Source: an uncultured Collinsella sp. (lineage in GTDB: Bacteria; Actinomycetota; Coriobacteriia; Coriobacteriales; Coriobacteriaceae). Taken from it: a stretch of 62,448 nucleotides of DNA. The notes beneath the pieces were generated by a model. That model was not told the origin of the DNA and made no database searches. It saw nothing but the letters and a program-made list of their open reading frames with translations. The position numbers and the translations under genes are program-made. Location: contig CAUHHV010000011.1 of assembly GCA_959606065.1 (NCBI GenBank), positions 1 to 62,448 on the forward strand, given 5' to 3'. Positions 8,370 to 18,338 of this stretch are shown here, piece by piece. Positions within the stretch are counted from its first letter, which is position 1. Each line of letters begins with the position of its first letter.

Positions 8370-9511
8370 CGGGCCTCATCTCCTTGCTGTTTGGGAACGG
8401 TGGCAAACACACGCCAGCCGCCGGCGCCGGCGCGCGGACCGGCGGTGAAGGTGCCGCCAAGCGCCTCGATGCGCTCGCGCATGGAGACGAGCCCCATGCC
8501 CTCCGCGGCGCCACGGCCGATTGCTTGGACCCCGCCCACGCCATCGTCGGTAACGATGAGCTGGTAAAACGACGGATGCTCCATGCATCGTGCGGTGACG
8601 GTCTGGGCGCAAGCGTGGCGCATGGTGTTGGAGAGCGCCTCGCGCAGGACCGCCGCAAAGCAGTTGGCGACGTTGGCGGGCGCATGCTCGGCCAAAACTT
8701 CAAGCTCAATCTGTGGACCGCTGTCCGAGCGTACGCCTTCAACGATGCGCTCGAGCTGCACGGAGAGGTTGGTTGCATTGTCGTTGAGCGCGTGGACGCT
8801 GGCGCGCACGAGCTGGAGCGTCTCGTCAACCGTGCGTTTGACATCGGCGAAATCGGCGGCGACGCCGGGCTCGTTGGCGTGGACCACGCGCAAGGCTTCG
8901 GTTTGGAGCGAAGCGCGCGTGAGCTGGTGGCCCACGTTATCGTGGATCTCGCGCGCGATGCGGGCGCGTTCGGCGAGCGTTGCGAGCTCGACTTCGTAGT
9001 CCTGGCGGTCGGCGAGGTCGCGGTTGCGTGCCTCGAGTACCAGGGCGCGTTCTTGCAGCTTGTCGCGGGTGCGACGCATGCGATCCTGTTCGTGCTCCAG
9101 CTGCGCGGTGCGCAGCGACAGCAACGTGGCAGCGATCGAAAGGATGGCGGTTAGCAACAGCGTTCGGGTGGTGAGCACGCCGCCACGAAGGTCCGCGACA
9201 AGCGCGCAGACAAACACGGCGCCAATCGCCAGCGCGGGCCAGATGCGTTCACGGCGCACGCGTCGCGCGATGTCATAGAAGGCAAGGGGTGCGAACGGCA
9301 TAAATGGCGGCACGAAGACGGCAGCGATGATGTAAGCGTAGCTCGCGGCCTCGCTCGCGCGATGGGCGTGTTCTTCTCGTGCGACTTCCGACGCCGAGGT
9401 GGCCATAACGCCAAGGCAAAACGCCACAACCAGACGAGCGTCCACGGCAAGACCCATGGCGGCCGCAATACAGCACGCCAGCACAATCGATTTGTCGAAA
9501 AGCCTGTTCAT
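8366..9511 (-). CDS. HisKA_3-type sensor histidine kinase
   Basis: 381 residues from the chosen ATG. The reading frame stays open further upstream, but that part would run towards the divergent gene and lacks membrane or kinase features. Residues 1-135 hold about four to five hydrophobic segments with short loops, typical of intramembrane-sensing kinases. A coiled linker (135-175) leads to the dimerisation helix with H190 in REIHDNVGHQL, then an HATPase domain with N295 (EALSNTMRHA) and G-boxes DDGVGGV and GMGLVSMRER. It partners with the downstream regulator. Confidence 0.9.
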   Translation of the reverse strand: MNRLFDKSIVLACCIAAAMGLAVDARLVVAFCLGVMATSASEVAREEHAHRASEAASYAYIIAAVFVPPFMPFAPLAFYDIARRVRRERIWPALAIGAVFVCALVADLRGGVLTTRTLLLTAILSIAATLLSLRTAQLEHEQDRMRRTRDKLQERALVLEARNRDLADRQDYEVELATLAERARIAREIHDNVGHQLTRASLQTEALRVVHANEPGVAADFADVKRTVDETLQLVRASVHALNDNATNLSVQLERIVEGVRSDSGPQIELEVLAEHAPANVANCFAAVLREALSNTMRHACAQTVTARCMEHPSFYQLIVTDDGVGGVQAIGRGAAEGMGLVSMRERIEALGGTFTAGPRAGAGGWRVFATVPKQQGDEAR

Positions 9512-9722
9512 ACGGGTATTGTACGCGAAGCCGCGCGCGGGGGAGGCGCCGCCCGGGGCAACCGTGACATTCCTCCCGCGCGGCAAAGCGGCGTCGATCG
9601 CTCGCGCGAGCGGGGGTTTCGCCTCCGCCCCCTCGCACTCGTGACAAAGCTCACTGGTGCGCGCCGTCCGCTCCTGCGATGATGCAATCGTACCGGGCCA
9701 CGACCAACAGAAGGGCCGCCTC

Positions 9723-10661
9723 ATGACAGACATCGTCCACGTCGAAAACCTCGTCAAGCGCTACGATGACCTTATTGCGCTCGACCACTTTAACCTGAGC
9801 ATCGCCCCCGGCGAGATCTTTGGCCTGCTGGGCCCCAACGGCTCGGGCAAAACCACGTCCATCAACTGTATCTTGCAGCTGCTTGCCTACGACAAAGGCA
9901 CCATTGAGCTGTTCGGCGAGCCCATGACGCCCACCCGCTACGACCTTAAGCGTCGCGTCGGCGTGGTGCCACAGCAGGTGGCGGTGTTCGACGAGCTCAC
10001 CGTGCGCGAAAACATCGACTATTTCTGCAGCCTCTACGTCAACGACCGCAAGCGCCGCCGCGCGCTGGTGGACGAGGCGATCGACTTTGTCGGCCTGGGC
10101 GACTTTACCAAGTTTCGTCCCGGAAAGCTCTCGGGCGGCTTGGCACGCCGCCTCAACATTGCCTGTGGCATCGCGCACAAGCCCGAGCTCATCTTCTTTG
10201 ACGAGCCCACAGTGGCAGTCGATCCGCAGAGCCGCAACGCCATTCTGGAGGGCATCTGCCGCCTGCGCGACGAGGGCGCCACGGTGGTGTATACCAGCCA
10301 TTACATGGAGGAGGTCGAGCAGATCTGCAGCCGCATCATGATCATGGACGGCGGCCGCGTGCTGGCGCAGGGCACTAACGACGAGCTCAAGCGCATGATT
10401 CAGATGGGCGAGAAGATTGTAATCGAGGTCGGCGAGGTTCCGAGTGCGGCGCTCGGTGCCGTCGCAAGCCTGCCGCACGTTCTGGACCTTTCGGCAACGG
10501 CGGGACAGCTCACGTTTTCGTGCGAAGCGAGCCCGCACAACCTGACGGACATTCTCGATGCGCTGCGCTCGCATGACGTGCCGCTCGGCCGCATCTATTC
10601 CGAACCGCCGACCCTCAACGACGTGTTCCTCGAGATCACCGGCCGCGAGCTGCGCGACTAG
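9723..10661 (+). CDS. ABC-2 exporter ATP-binding subunit
   Basis: 312 residues. Walker A GPNGSGKTT at 37-45, Q-loop, signature LSGGLARRLNIA, Walker B LIFFDEPT and a switch histidine in YTSHYMEE. It belongs to the DrrA/CcmA-type ABC-2 class, with a ~90-residue C-terminal extension usual for that group. The ATG after AGAAGGGC is preferred to an earlier in-frame start that would overlap the promoter region. Two permease genes follow at 9-bp spacing and a 14-bp overlap, forming one operon. Substrate unknown; export of a drug, peptide or lipid is typical. Confidence 0.92.
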   Translation: MTDIVHVENLVKRYDDLIALDHFNLSIAPGEIFGLLGPNGSGKTTSINCILQLLAYDKGTIELFGEPMTPTRYDLKRRVGVVPQQVAVFDELTVRENIDYFCSLYVNDRKRRRALVDEAIDFVGLGDFTKFRPGKLSGGLARRLNIACGIAHKPELIFFDEPTVAVDPQSRNAILEGICRLRDEGATVVYTSHYMEEVEQICSRIMIMDGGRVLAQGTNDELKRMIQMGEKIVIEVGEVPSAALGAVASLPHVLDLSATAGQLTFSCEASPHNLTDILDALRSHDVPLGRIYSEPPTLNDVFLEITGRELRD

Positions 10662-10670
10662 GGGGCGGCC

Positions 10671-11858
10671 ATGTTCAACACCATCATCACCACGGTCAAG
10701 ACGCTGCTGCGCCGGCCGAGCACGTGGGTCTGGGGCGCTCTCTTTCCTATCGCGCTTTCCACGATGTTCATGTTTATGTTTGCGAACCTCAGCTCCGACG
10801 GCACGGTCGACCCGGTGCCGGTTGCCGTCGTGGCGGACGAGGCCTGGGATGCCTCGACCTTTAAGGATGTGGCAGCTTCGCTTGCCAAGGCAGGCGACGA
10901 TCAGCTGCTCGATGTGAGCGAGTACGAAGACTTGGCTGTCGCGCGCAAAGCGCTCAAGGCCGGCGAGGTCGCGGGCATCTATACGGTTGATGCCGCGGGC
11001 ACGCCCAGGCTCACGCTGCTGTCGAGTTACGACAGCTCGCGCGCCTCGTCGGTGCTCACCGACCGCAGCATCCTTGAAACGGTGGCAAGCTCGTATACGC
11101 AAAATGTCGAGCTCATGCGCCAGATTGCCCAGGACAACCCGGCGGCGCTCGCCGATCCGGCAGCGGTTGCGCACGCCCTGTCGCTCGAGGGCGGAACCCG
11201 CCGCATGAGCCTGACTCGTGCCACGCCCGATGGCACGGTCATCTACTACTACGCGCTCTTTGGCCTGGTCGCGATGATGTCTGCCGAGTTTGCCGCCTTG
11301 AGCGTCGTCGATTTGCAGCCTAATCTGTCGGGCCTTGGCGCGCGCCGCTGCGTGGGCGGTCTTTCCAAGACGGCGTCGCTGGCCGGCATTTTTGTCGGCT
11401 CGTGGCTGGTTTCCTTTGCATCGATGGCGGTTGCGATCGGCTACGTGCGCCTGGTCGTGGGCGTCGACTTTGGCGGGCGCGAGGGGTTGTGCCTGCTGGG
11501 CGGGGCTGCATCCGCGCTTGCCGCCACGGGCCTGGGGCTTTTTGTGGGCACGCTTCCCGTTAAGGGCGGCAAGGCATCCAAGTCGGGCATCCTCACGGGC
11601 TTTGCCACCACGTGCGCCCTGTTCGCCGGCCTCTACGGCGAGCCGGCGATGGCGCTTGCCGACGACGTCGCCCGCGCTTGTCCGGTCGAGTGCTGGCTCA
11701 ACCCCGTCAAGCTCATCTGCGACATGTTCAATCGCCTGTATTTCTTTGAGGACCTGGGGCCCTTCGCTGTTCGCGCCGGCGCGCTCGTCCTGATGGCCCT
11801 GGTGTTTGTCGCCGCCGCTACGCTGATCTTTGGAAGGAGCCGCTATGAGCACCTTTAA
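10671..11858 (+). CDS. ABC-2 type transporter permease
   Basis: 395 residues: one N-terminal membrane helix (about 22-42), a ~170-residue outside domain, then five C-terminal helices, the YhgE/NatB/ABC-2_membrane_3 arrangement. It overlaps the next permease gene by 14 bp, suggesting translational coupling and a heterodimeric channel. Confidence 0.85.
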   Translation: MFNTIITTVKTLLRRPSTWVWGALFPIALSTMFMFMFANLSSDGTVDPVPVAVVADEAWDASTFKDVAASLAKAGDDQLLDVSEYEDLAVARKALKAGEVAGIYTVDAAGTPRLTLLSSYDSSRASSVLTDRSILETVASSYTQNVELMRQIAQDNPAALADPAAVAHALSLEGGTRRMSLTRATPDGTVIYYYALFGLVAMMSAEFAALSVVDLQPNLSGLGARRCVGGLSKTASLAGIFVGSWLVSFASMAVAIGYVRLVVGVDFGGREGLCLLGGAASALAATGLGLFVGTLPVKGGKASKSGILTGFATTCALFAGLYGEPAMALADDVARACPVECWLNPVKLICDMFNRLYFFEDLGPFAVRAGALVLMALVFVAAATLIFGRSRYEHL

Positions 11859-13050
11859 GACCGCGCTTCGCATGGCGCTGGCGCACCCGTTCTACCTGCT
11901 CATCTATACGGTGTTCATCTCGCTCATGGGCGTATTCATCGCGGCTTCGGTGAGCTGGAACTCGTCGCAGCTTACCGAGTACAAGCCCTACGACACCAAC
12001 GTGATCGTGGTCGACCGCGACAATAGCGACCTTTCGCGGGCGCTTACCAAGCACCTGGGCTCACGCTTTGACCTGGTCACGGGCGTCGGCGACGACACAT
12101 ACGACCTTGCCGACGCGCTCTCCAAGAGCAACAGCGCCAAGGGCAGTGCCGATTGCGTGTTCTTTATCCCGGAGGGGTTTGAGGACGATCTTGTTGCAGC
12201 CGCCCGTGCGGGGGAGGCCCTGCCCAAGCTCGACGTGACCTATGGTTCCGGCACCATGGCGGCGGCGCTTTCGTCCGCCGAGGCCTCGCGCTGGATCTCG
12301 CTCGCGGGCGCTGCGGCGGCGCTTGAACCCGCTGCCTCCAACGGTGACGTCGCAAGGGCCGCCGAGCACGCGGCCGCAAAGCGCGCGGAGGTCCAGATCG
12401 AGCAGGTCAAGGTCGACTCGACTGCTGCTACCACGCTCGAGTCGTACTTCAACTTTGGCGCGTACGCGATCATCTCGTCGGTCATCGTGTCGGTGGGACT
12501 GGTGTTTTCGGGCATGAACGAGCCCGAGCGCGTGCGCCGCATGGATGCCAGCCCGGTCTCTGAGCGCCAGCGTTCGCTCGCTGTGTTCGCGGCCGCCGCC
12601 GTGCTCACCGTCTGCATCTGGCTCGTGTCGAGCATGATGGGCGTCGTGGGCTTTGCCAGCGCGGTTGCCGAGGTCGGCGTGGGTCGCGTGTGCCTGGCGC
12701 TGGCGGCAACGTTTGCCCTGGCGTGCACGCCGCTGGCCGTTGGCTTTACGCTGTCGAGCTTGGGCGCGCGCGAGGAGCTGCTCAACGGTGTGGGCAACCT
12801 GCTCGGCATGCTCATGACGTTTTTGGGCGGCGCCTGGATGCCGCTGTCGCTCATGGGCTCGGCCGTGCAGACGGTGGCGCACTTTGTGCCGACGTATTGG
12901 GTGAACGACGCGATCGGCAAGGCGCTCGCCGCGGACCTGACGTCCACCGTGCTGGGCGACATCGCCTGCGATCTGGGCGTCACGGTGCTCTTTGCCGCGG
13001 CCATCGCCGCCGTAGGCCTAGCCCTCGCGCACAACAAATCCCACGCCTAG
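11845..13050 (+). CDS. ABC-2 type transporter permease
   Basis: 401 residues from the ATG that follows GGAAGGAGC. Same topology as its neighbour: N-terminal helix at about 17-40, a large outer domain, then five to six helices from residue ~205. The pair are presumably paralogues that form the two halves of the exporter driven by the upstream ATPase. Confidence 0.85.
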   Translation: MSTFKTALRMALAHPFYLLIYTVFISLMGVFIAASVSWNSSQLTEYKPYDTNVIVVDRDNSDLSRALTKHLGSRFDLVTGVGDDTYDLADALSKSNSAKGSADCVFFIPEGFEDDLVAAARAGEALPKLDVTYGSGTMAAALSSAEASRWISLAGAAAALEPAASNGDVARAAEHAAAKRAEVQIEQVKVDSTAATTLESYFNFGAYAIISSVIVSVGLVFSGMNEPERVRRMDASPVSERQRSLAVFAAAAVLTVCIWLVSSMMGVVGFASAVAEVGVGRVCLALAATFALACTPLAVGFTLSSLGAREELLNGVGNLLGMLMTFLGGAWMPLSLMGSAVQTVAHFVPTYWVNDAIGKALAADLTSTVLGDIACDLGVTVLFAAAIAAVGLALAHNKSHA

Positions 13051-13059
13051 CCACCTAGT

Positions 13060-13193
13060 CATTGGGGACAGTCTTTGCCGATTCGCCGGCAGGGCTGGCA
13101 GGGATTGTCCCAATATGTCGGCACTTGGGGACCACTCATTGGGGACAGACTTAAATGAGCGATTTCACTCATTTAAGTCTGTCCCCAATGAGT
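13060..13193. repeat. CATTGGGGAC-family palindromic repeats
   Basis: Two units. The first (about 13061-13110) pairs GGGGACAGTCTTTGCC with GGCAGGGATTGTCCC. The second is a perfect 26-bp inverted repeat, 13134-13159 with 13168-13193, with an 8-nt loop. Relatives occur at 16681-16800, 25288-25312, 46762-46815, 55401-55476 and 62193-62219. Confidence 0.85.
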
Positions 13194-13290
13194 AGGTCGG
13201 AAAATAGTTCGCGCACGTCGCTTAAAAATAGTTCACCTGGGTTTACTATTACCTTAGAAAAGTAGCAGAAGGCTAACAACGGGGGATAGC

Positions 13291-14004
13291 ATGGCGACAA
13301 AGCGTGCCTACGTCCAGGTCAACGGACTCAAGAAACACTATGGCGACGGTGATGCACGCCTGACGGTGCTCGACGGCATCGACACGTCCATCAACCGCGG
13401 CGAGATCTGCGTCATGCTGGGGCCCTCGGGCTCGGGCAAGTCGACCTTTCTCAACCTGATCGGCGGCCTGGAGGATGCCGACGGCGGCTCCATCATGGTG
13501 GACGGCTGCGATCTCACGGCGCTCAAGCCCGCCGATCTGGGCGAGTACCGACGCCGCGAGCTGGGCTTTGTCTTCCAGTTCTACAACCTGGTGCCCGACC
13601 TTACCATCAAGGAAAACATCGAGGTCATGGCGCGCCTGTCCAAAAACCCGCTCAATGTCGACGATCTGCTGCGCTCGCTGGGCCTCTACGAGCACCGCAA
13701 CAAGTTTCCGCGCCAGGTCTCGGGCGGCCAGCAGCAGCGCTGCGCCATCGGCCGTGCGCTCGTCAAAAATCCGGGCCTGCTGCTGTGCGATGAGCCCACG
13801 GGCGCGCTCGACTACAAGACATCCAAGGAAATCTTGCGGCTCATGGAGGATGTCAACCGCACCTACGGCTGCACCATCATCATTGTCACCCACAATGCGG
13901 CCATCGCGCACATGGCAAATCGCGTGCTGCGCCTGCGCGACGGGCGCATCGTCGAGGACGAGCTCAACGAGTCGCCCGTCGCGGCCGCCGAGCTCGATTG
14001 GTAG
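13291..14004 (+). CDS. MacB/LolD-type ABC transporter ATP-binding protein
   Basis: 237 residues. Walker A GPSGSGKST at 44-52, signature VSGGQQQRCAIGRAL, Walker B LLLCDEPTGALD and switch histidine in IIVTHNAAI. The closely spaced downstream gene is an FtsX-type permease, so this is the ATPase of a mechanotransmission-type ABC system rather than a classical exporter. Confidence 0.93.
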   Translation: MATKRAYVQVNGLKKHYGDGDARLTVLDGIDTSINRGEICVMLGPSGSGKSTFLNLIGGLEDADGGSIMVDGCDLTALKPADLGEYRRRELGFVFQFYNLVPDLTIKENIEVMARLSKNPLNVDDLLRSLGLYEHRNKFPRQVSGGQQQRCAIGRALVKNPGLLLCDEPTGALDYKTSKEILRLMEDVNRTYGCTIIIVTHNAAIAHMANRVLRLRDGRIVEDELNESPVAAAELDW

Positions 14005-14012
14005 GCGGCGCC

Positions 14013-16679
14013 ATGACACCTCTCGCAAAACGTCTCCCGCGCGAGCTGCGCCGCAATATCGGCAAGTACCTGGGCATCTTTTTGCTTATGTGCGGAAGCA
14101 TCGCCCTCACGTCGGGCTTTTTGCTCGCGGCGCATTCCATCGGCTGCCTCATTGACGACATGCGCGACGACTACACGATTGAGGACGGCCGCGTGACTAC
14201 CTCCTTCGAGGCCACCAAAGATCAGCTCAAGGCTGCCGAAGACGCGGCTGAGGACGTCGGCGGCGTTACGTTCTACAAGAATTTCTCCATCGACGCCATC
14301 ATCAAAAAGGCGGCTGGCGACGACGGCACCAAGCGCACCCTGCGCACCTACGCGCATCGCACCAAGGTTGACATTGCGTCCTACTGCGAAGGCAGGCAGC
14401 CCAAGACGGACGATGAGGTGGCAATCGACCGTGTTTTCGCCACCAACAACGACCTCGCCGTGGGTGATAAGGTCGAGCTTGAGGGCCGCACCTACACCAT
14501 CTGCGGCATCATGACCCAGCCCGATAGCCAGGCGCTGTTCCTCGACAATTCGGACTTTACGGTGAACACCATCACGTACGGCGTGGCCGAGGTCACCGAC
14601 GCCGGCTTTGCCGCGCTTGAGGACGCCGGCGGCGCGCCTGCCTACACCTACTCCTTTACCTTTACCGATCGCGACCTCCCCACCGCGGATCGCATCGATG
14701 CGGAGCAGGATATGGTCGAGGCGCTGACCGATGCCGATGCGCGCGTGGACGATCTGATCGATGCCGATTCCAATCAGGGCATTGGCTATGCGCGCGACGA
14801 CGTGGACGGCGACTCCATGATGTGGATGACGTTGCTCGACATCATCATCGTGATCATGGCGTTTGTCTTTGTGGTGCTCACCGACGCCACCATCGAGGAG
14901 GAGAGCGCCATCATCGGCACGCTGCTCGCCAGCGGCTATCGCCGCCGCGAGATCGTTCTGCACTACCTCGCGCTTCCCGCCATCGTGGGCGTGCTCGCGG
15001 CGCTTTTGGGCACCGCGCTCGGCGTCGCGTTCTTTACCGAGCCCATGCGCGGCCTCTATTACGGTTCGTATAGCCTGCCTCCCTTCCAGGTGTACTGGAG
15101 CTGGGAGATCTTCGTGAAGTGCGCCGTGGTTCCCGCCGCCGCGCTCATCCTCATTACGCTGGTGGGCCTGCTCCGCAAGATGGGCAAGACGCCGTTGCAG
15201 TTCCTTCGTCACGAGGCGAGCGGCAAATCGGGCACCAAGCGCGGCCTGCAGCTGCCGGAGCGCATGGGCTTTGTCTCGCGCTTTCGCCTGCGCATCTTCC
15301 TGCGCAACCTGGGCAACTTCGCCACGCTCTTCGTGGGCATTGCGTTTGCGTCGCTGCTACTGCTCTTTGGCCTGGCGATTTTGCCCACGATGACGCACTA
15401 CGCCGACAACCTCGAGACGAGCCTGGTCGCCGAGCATCAGTACACACTCAAGGCGCCGCTGGAGCTCGAGGGCACTACCGAGGAGCGCGAGCAGTGGTCG
15501 GCACTCGAGCGCTTGCAGTCGGTTGACGGCGCGCTGCTTTCTGCCGCCCAGGATGCCGATGACGAGCTTGACGGCGCGGCCGATGCGGCGCAGACGGCAG
15601 CCGATGCCGCGACCGCATCTCCGTCTGCCGAGAGCCTGACCGCAGCGCAGGATGCGCTTGCCAAGGTCCAGGACAAGAAGGATGCGCTCTACGCGCGCCT
15701 TGACGATCTTGCCGATGCCCTCGGCTGCAACCGCGATGAGGCCATCGATCTGATCGACAAGGCCTCTAAGATCGACACTGACAACGACGATATCCACCCG
15801 GTCAATACGACCGACAACGGCGCGGGCGCAATCGCGCAGGCCGAGAAATATGCCGTTCACCAGCTGCAGTACGACCGTGGCGACGGCAATGGCGAGGAGA
15901 CGATTTCTGTCTACGGCATCTCGTCCGATTCGCGCTACTGGAAGGGCCTCAACATCGGCGATGGCCGCGTCGTCTTTGGCGGCGGTCTGCTCGATAAGTT
16001 TGGCTGGAGCGAGGGCCAGAAGGTCACGCTCAGCGACAAGTACGAGGGTGAGCATTATTCCTTTGAGTACGCGGGCAAGGACTGTGCCTGGGGCTCCAAG
16101 TCGGACATGAACATCTATATGAGTATCGACGACTTTAACGAGCTGTTCGACAACGACGCCGCCTACTTTAACGGCTATGTGAGCGACGAGAAGCTCGACC
16201 TCGACGCGCGCTACTTTGCCGGCGACACCACGCCCGACGACATGCGCGCCGTGGGTGACCAGTTCATCGGCATGATGAGCAAAATGATCGGCATGATGGT
16301 CGGGCTCGCGGTGTTTATCTTCCTGCTGTTTATGTACCTGCTGACCAAAGCGGTGATCGACCACAGCGCCCGTTCGATCAGCTACATGAAAGTCTTTGGC
16401 TATCGCGATAGTGAGATCTCGCATCTGTACATCCGCTCGATCACGCTGTGCGTGGCGGCGTCGCTCGTGCTGAGCCTGCCGGTCATTATTGGCTCGCTCA
16501 CGGCCATCTTCCGCTCGATGCTGCTCGCCTACAACGGCAATATCGAGATTTACGTGCCCACTTGGTCCATGGCGGCGTGCGTGGGCATCGGCTTTGCAAC
16601 TTACCTGGTCGTGGCGCTGCTACACACGCGCTCTATCAAGCACGTCAGCCTAGCCGAGGCCCTCAAGGTGCAAGAGTAG
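14013..16679 (+). CDS. FtsX/MacB-family ABC permease with coiled-coil extracellular domain
   Basis: 888 residues from the ATG eight bases after the ATPase stop. One N-terminal membrane helix (about 17-42), a ~230-residue outer domain, three helices at about 270-395, a reset at ~430-460 with another helix, a long outer domain, and three C-terminal helices (about 750-880). This is the duplicated FtsX architecture of large Gram-positive permeases. Residues ~500-575 are rich in Ala/Asp/Glu heptads and probably form a coiled coil outside the cell. Substrate not predictable. Confidence 0.88.
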   Translation: MTPLAKRLPRELRRNIGKYLGIFLLMCGSIALTSGFLLAAHSIGCLIDDMRDDYTIEDGRVTTSFEATKDQLKAAEDAAEDVGGVTFYKNFSIDAIIKKAAGDDGTKRTLRTYAHRTKVDIASYCEGRQPKTDDEVAIDRVFATNNDLAVGDKVELEGRTYTICGIMTQPDSQALFLDNSDFTVNTITYGVAEVTDAGFAALEDAGGAPAYTYSFTFTDRDLPTADRIDAEQDMVEALTDADARVDDLIDADSNQGIGYARDDVDGDSMMWMTLLDIIIVIMAFVFVVLTDATIEEESAIIGTLLASGYRRREIVLHYLALPAIVGVLAALLGTALGVAFFTEPMRGLYYGSYSLPPFQVYWSWEIFVKCAVVPAAALILITLVGLLRKMGKTPLQFLRHEASGKSGTKRGLQLPERMGFVSRFRLRIFLRNLGNFATLFVGIAFASLLLLFGLAILPTMTHYADNLETSLVAEHQYTLKAPLELEGTTEEREQWSALERLQSVDGALLSAAQDADDELDGAADAAQTAADAATASPSAESLTAAQDALAKVQDKKDALYARLDDLADALGCNRDEAIDLIDKASKIDTDNDDIHPVNTTDNGAGAIAQAEKYAVHQLQYDRGDGNGEETISVYGISSDSRYWKGLNIGDGRVVFGGGLLDKFGWSEGQKVTLSDKYEGEHYSFEYAGKDCAWGSKSDMNIYMSIDDFNELFDNDAAYFNGYVSDEKLDLDARYFAGDTTPDDMRAVGDQFIGMMSKMIGMMVGLAVFIFLLFMYLLTKAVIDHSARSISYMKVFGYRDSEISHLYIRSITLCVAASLVLSLPVIIGSLTAIFRSMLLAYNGNIEIYVPTWSMAACVGIGFATYLVVALLHTRSIKHVSLAEALKVQE

Positions 16680-16680
16680 T

Positions 16681-16800
16681 CATCGGGGACGTTCTTGAAC
16701 GACTAGTCATCGGGGACGGTCTTTGCCGATTCGCCGGCTCGCCGGCCGGGCTGGCAAGGACTGTCCCTGACGGCACCCATTAAAGTCTGTCCCCAATGAG
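16681..16800. repeat. CATTGGGGAC-family repeat cluster
   Basis: Two CATCGGGGACG units (near 16681 and 16707), the TTTGCCGATTCGCCGGC block seen at 13077-13093, and a terminal GTCTGTCCCCAATGAG. It fills the gap after the FtsX gene and is a diverged version of the 13060-13193 cluster. Confidence 0.75.
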
Positions 16801-16882
16801 TGGCCGTGCTTGACTTCAACCCCACTTCACCGGGTACCATCCTCTATGTCTGTAACGCCATATAGACCGAGGGGATATATCT

Positions 16883-18088
16883 ATGACCGCAACCGCACCC
16901 GCAGCACCGGCAAAGGTGTACTTCACCAACCTGCGCACGCATGCTCGCGAGAGCCAGCTCGACAAACTCAAGCGCCTCATTCGCCGCGCCGGCATTGAGC
17001 AGATCGACTTCGAGAACAAGTTTGTCGCCATCAAGATTCACTTTGGCGAGCTGGGCAACCTGAGCTTTTTGCGCCCCAACTACGCCCGCGCCGTCGCAGA
17101 CGTCGTGAAGGAGCTGGGCGGCAAGCCCTTCCTCACCGACTGCAACACGCTCTATGTGGGCAGCCGCAAAAACGCGCTCGAGCACATCGATACCGCCTAC
17201 CAGAACGGCTTTACCCCGTATGCCACGGGCTGCCAGATCATCATCGCCGACGGCCTCAAGGGTACCGACGAGGCGCTCGTCCCGGTCGAGGGCGGTGAGT
17301 ACGTGCGCGAGGCAAAGATCGGTCAGGCGCTCATGGACGCCGACATCGTGATTAGCCTCACCCACTTTAAGGGCCATGAGCAGGCCGGCTTTGGCGGCGC
17401 CATGAAGAACCTGGGCATGGGCGGCGGCAGTCGTGCTGGCAAGATGGAACAACATGCCGCCGGCAAGCCGAGCGTCGATACCACCAACTGCGTAGGTTGC
17501 CGTGCCTGCGAAAAGATCTGTGCGCACAACGCCATCACGTTTGACGACACGCGCGAGCGCGAGCTTGCCAACGGCAGCACCCGCACGGTTCGCGTGGCTG
17601 CCATCGACCACGATCGCTGCGTGGGCTGCGGACGCTGCATTGCGGCGTGCAACCAGGACTGCATCAAGCCCGACTATGATGCCGCGGCCGACGTACTCAA
17701 CTACAAGATCGCCGAGTACACCAAGGCCATCGTCGACGGCCGCCCGAGCTTCCACATCTCGCTCGCCATGGACATCAGCCCCAACTGCGACTGCCATCCC
17801 GAGAATGACACGCCCATCGTCAACGACATCGGCATGTTCGCGAGCTTCGACCCGGTCGCCATCGACCAGGCCTGCGCCGACGCCGTCCTGGCATCCGAGC
17901 CGCTGCCTAACACCGAGCTTACCGACAGCGCGGCCAAGATGGAGCATAATCACGAGCATCTGGAGGGCGAGCAGGCCAAGGATCCCTTCTGCATCACGCA
18001 TCCCGACACCGACTGGCGCGCGTGCATCGCGCATGCCGAGAAGATCGGCCTGGGCACGAGCAAGTACGAGCTCATCGAGGTCAAGTAG
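16883..18088 (+). CDS. DUF362 iron-sulfur protein
   Basis: 401 residues. DUF362 domain over ~1-180 and again near the C-terminus, with an inserted pair of 4Fe-4S motifs, CVGCRACEKIC and CVGCGRCIAAC, at about 197-245. Members are cytoplasmic and of largely unknown function; many are annotated as ferredoxin-like or uncharacterised oxidoreductases. The start follows GAGGGGATATATCT. It is a single gene, ended by a terminator. Confidence 0.88.
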   Translation: MTATAPAAPAKVYFTNLRTHARESQLDKLKRLIRRAGIEQIDFENKFVAIKIHFGELGNLSFLRPNYARAVADVVKELGGKPFLTDCNTLYVGSRKNALEHIDTAYQNGFTPYATGCQIIIADGLKGTDEALVPVEGGEYVREAKIGQALMDADIVISLTHFKGHEQAGFGGAMKNLGMGGGSRAGKMEQHAAGKPSVDTTNCVGCRACEKICAHNAITFDDTRERELANGSTRTVRVAAIDHDRCVGCGRCIAACNQDCIKPDYDAAADVLNYKIAEYTKAIVDGRPSFHISLAMDISPNCDCHPENDTPIVNDIGMFASFDPVAIDQACADAVLASEPLPNTELTDSAAKMEHNHEHLEGEQAKDPFCITHPDTDWRACIAHAEKIGLGTSKYELIEVK

Positions 18089-18137
18089 CACCTAACTATT
18101 GGACATATCAAGCGCTTTTGTAGTGCAACGTTAGTAA

Positions 18138-18176
18138 AAGCCGCCCGCGAGCACAGTGCCCACGGGCGGCTTTTCG
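18138..18176 (+). terminator. Terminator after DUF362 gene
   Basis: Stem AAGCCGCCCG / CGGGCGGCTT closed by a 13-nt loop and followed by TTTTC. Confidence 0.8.
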
Positions 18177-18301
18177 GAAGTGCGGTGAAAAATCGAATAC
18201 CGCCGACCACAAACCGTTTTTTGACAACAAAACCCCTGATAAATTGTTGGTAAAACTGTGGTCTGGTCGGGCTTCGTGCGATTTCCCCGCACTTCCGAAA
18301 A
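18171..18301. repeat. Long-palindrome element of a second sequence family
   Basis: Outer arms 18171-18195 and 18279-18301 are nearly complementary. An inner pair (CCGACCAC at 18203-18210 with GGTCGG at 18265-18270) and a central stem (GACAACAA with TTGTTGG) nest within. The size (131 bp) and three-tier plan resemble the elements around the adhesin, but the sequence is unrelated. Confidence 0.7.
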
Positions 18302-18338
18302 CAGGGGGTCAGATAGACAAGTAAACCGTACTATTTGC

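Noticed and set aside
9651..11873. 740-codon minus-strand frame across the ABC exporter genes
   Set aside because: Antisense of clear ABC genes; composition rich in Arg/His/Gly as expected of a shadow frame.
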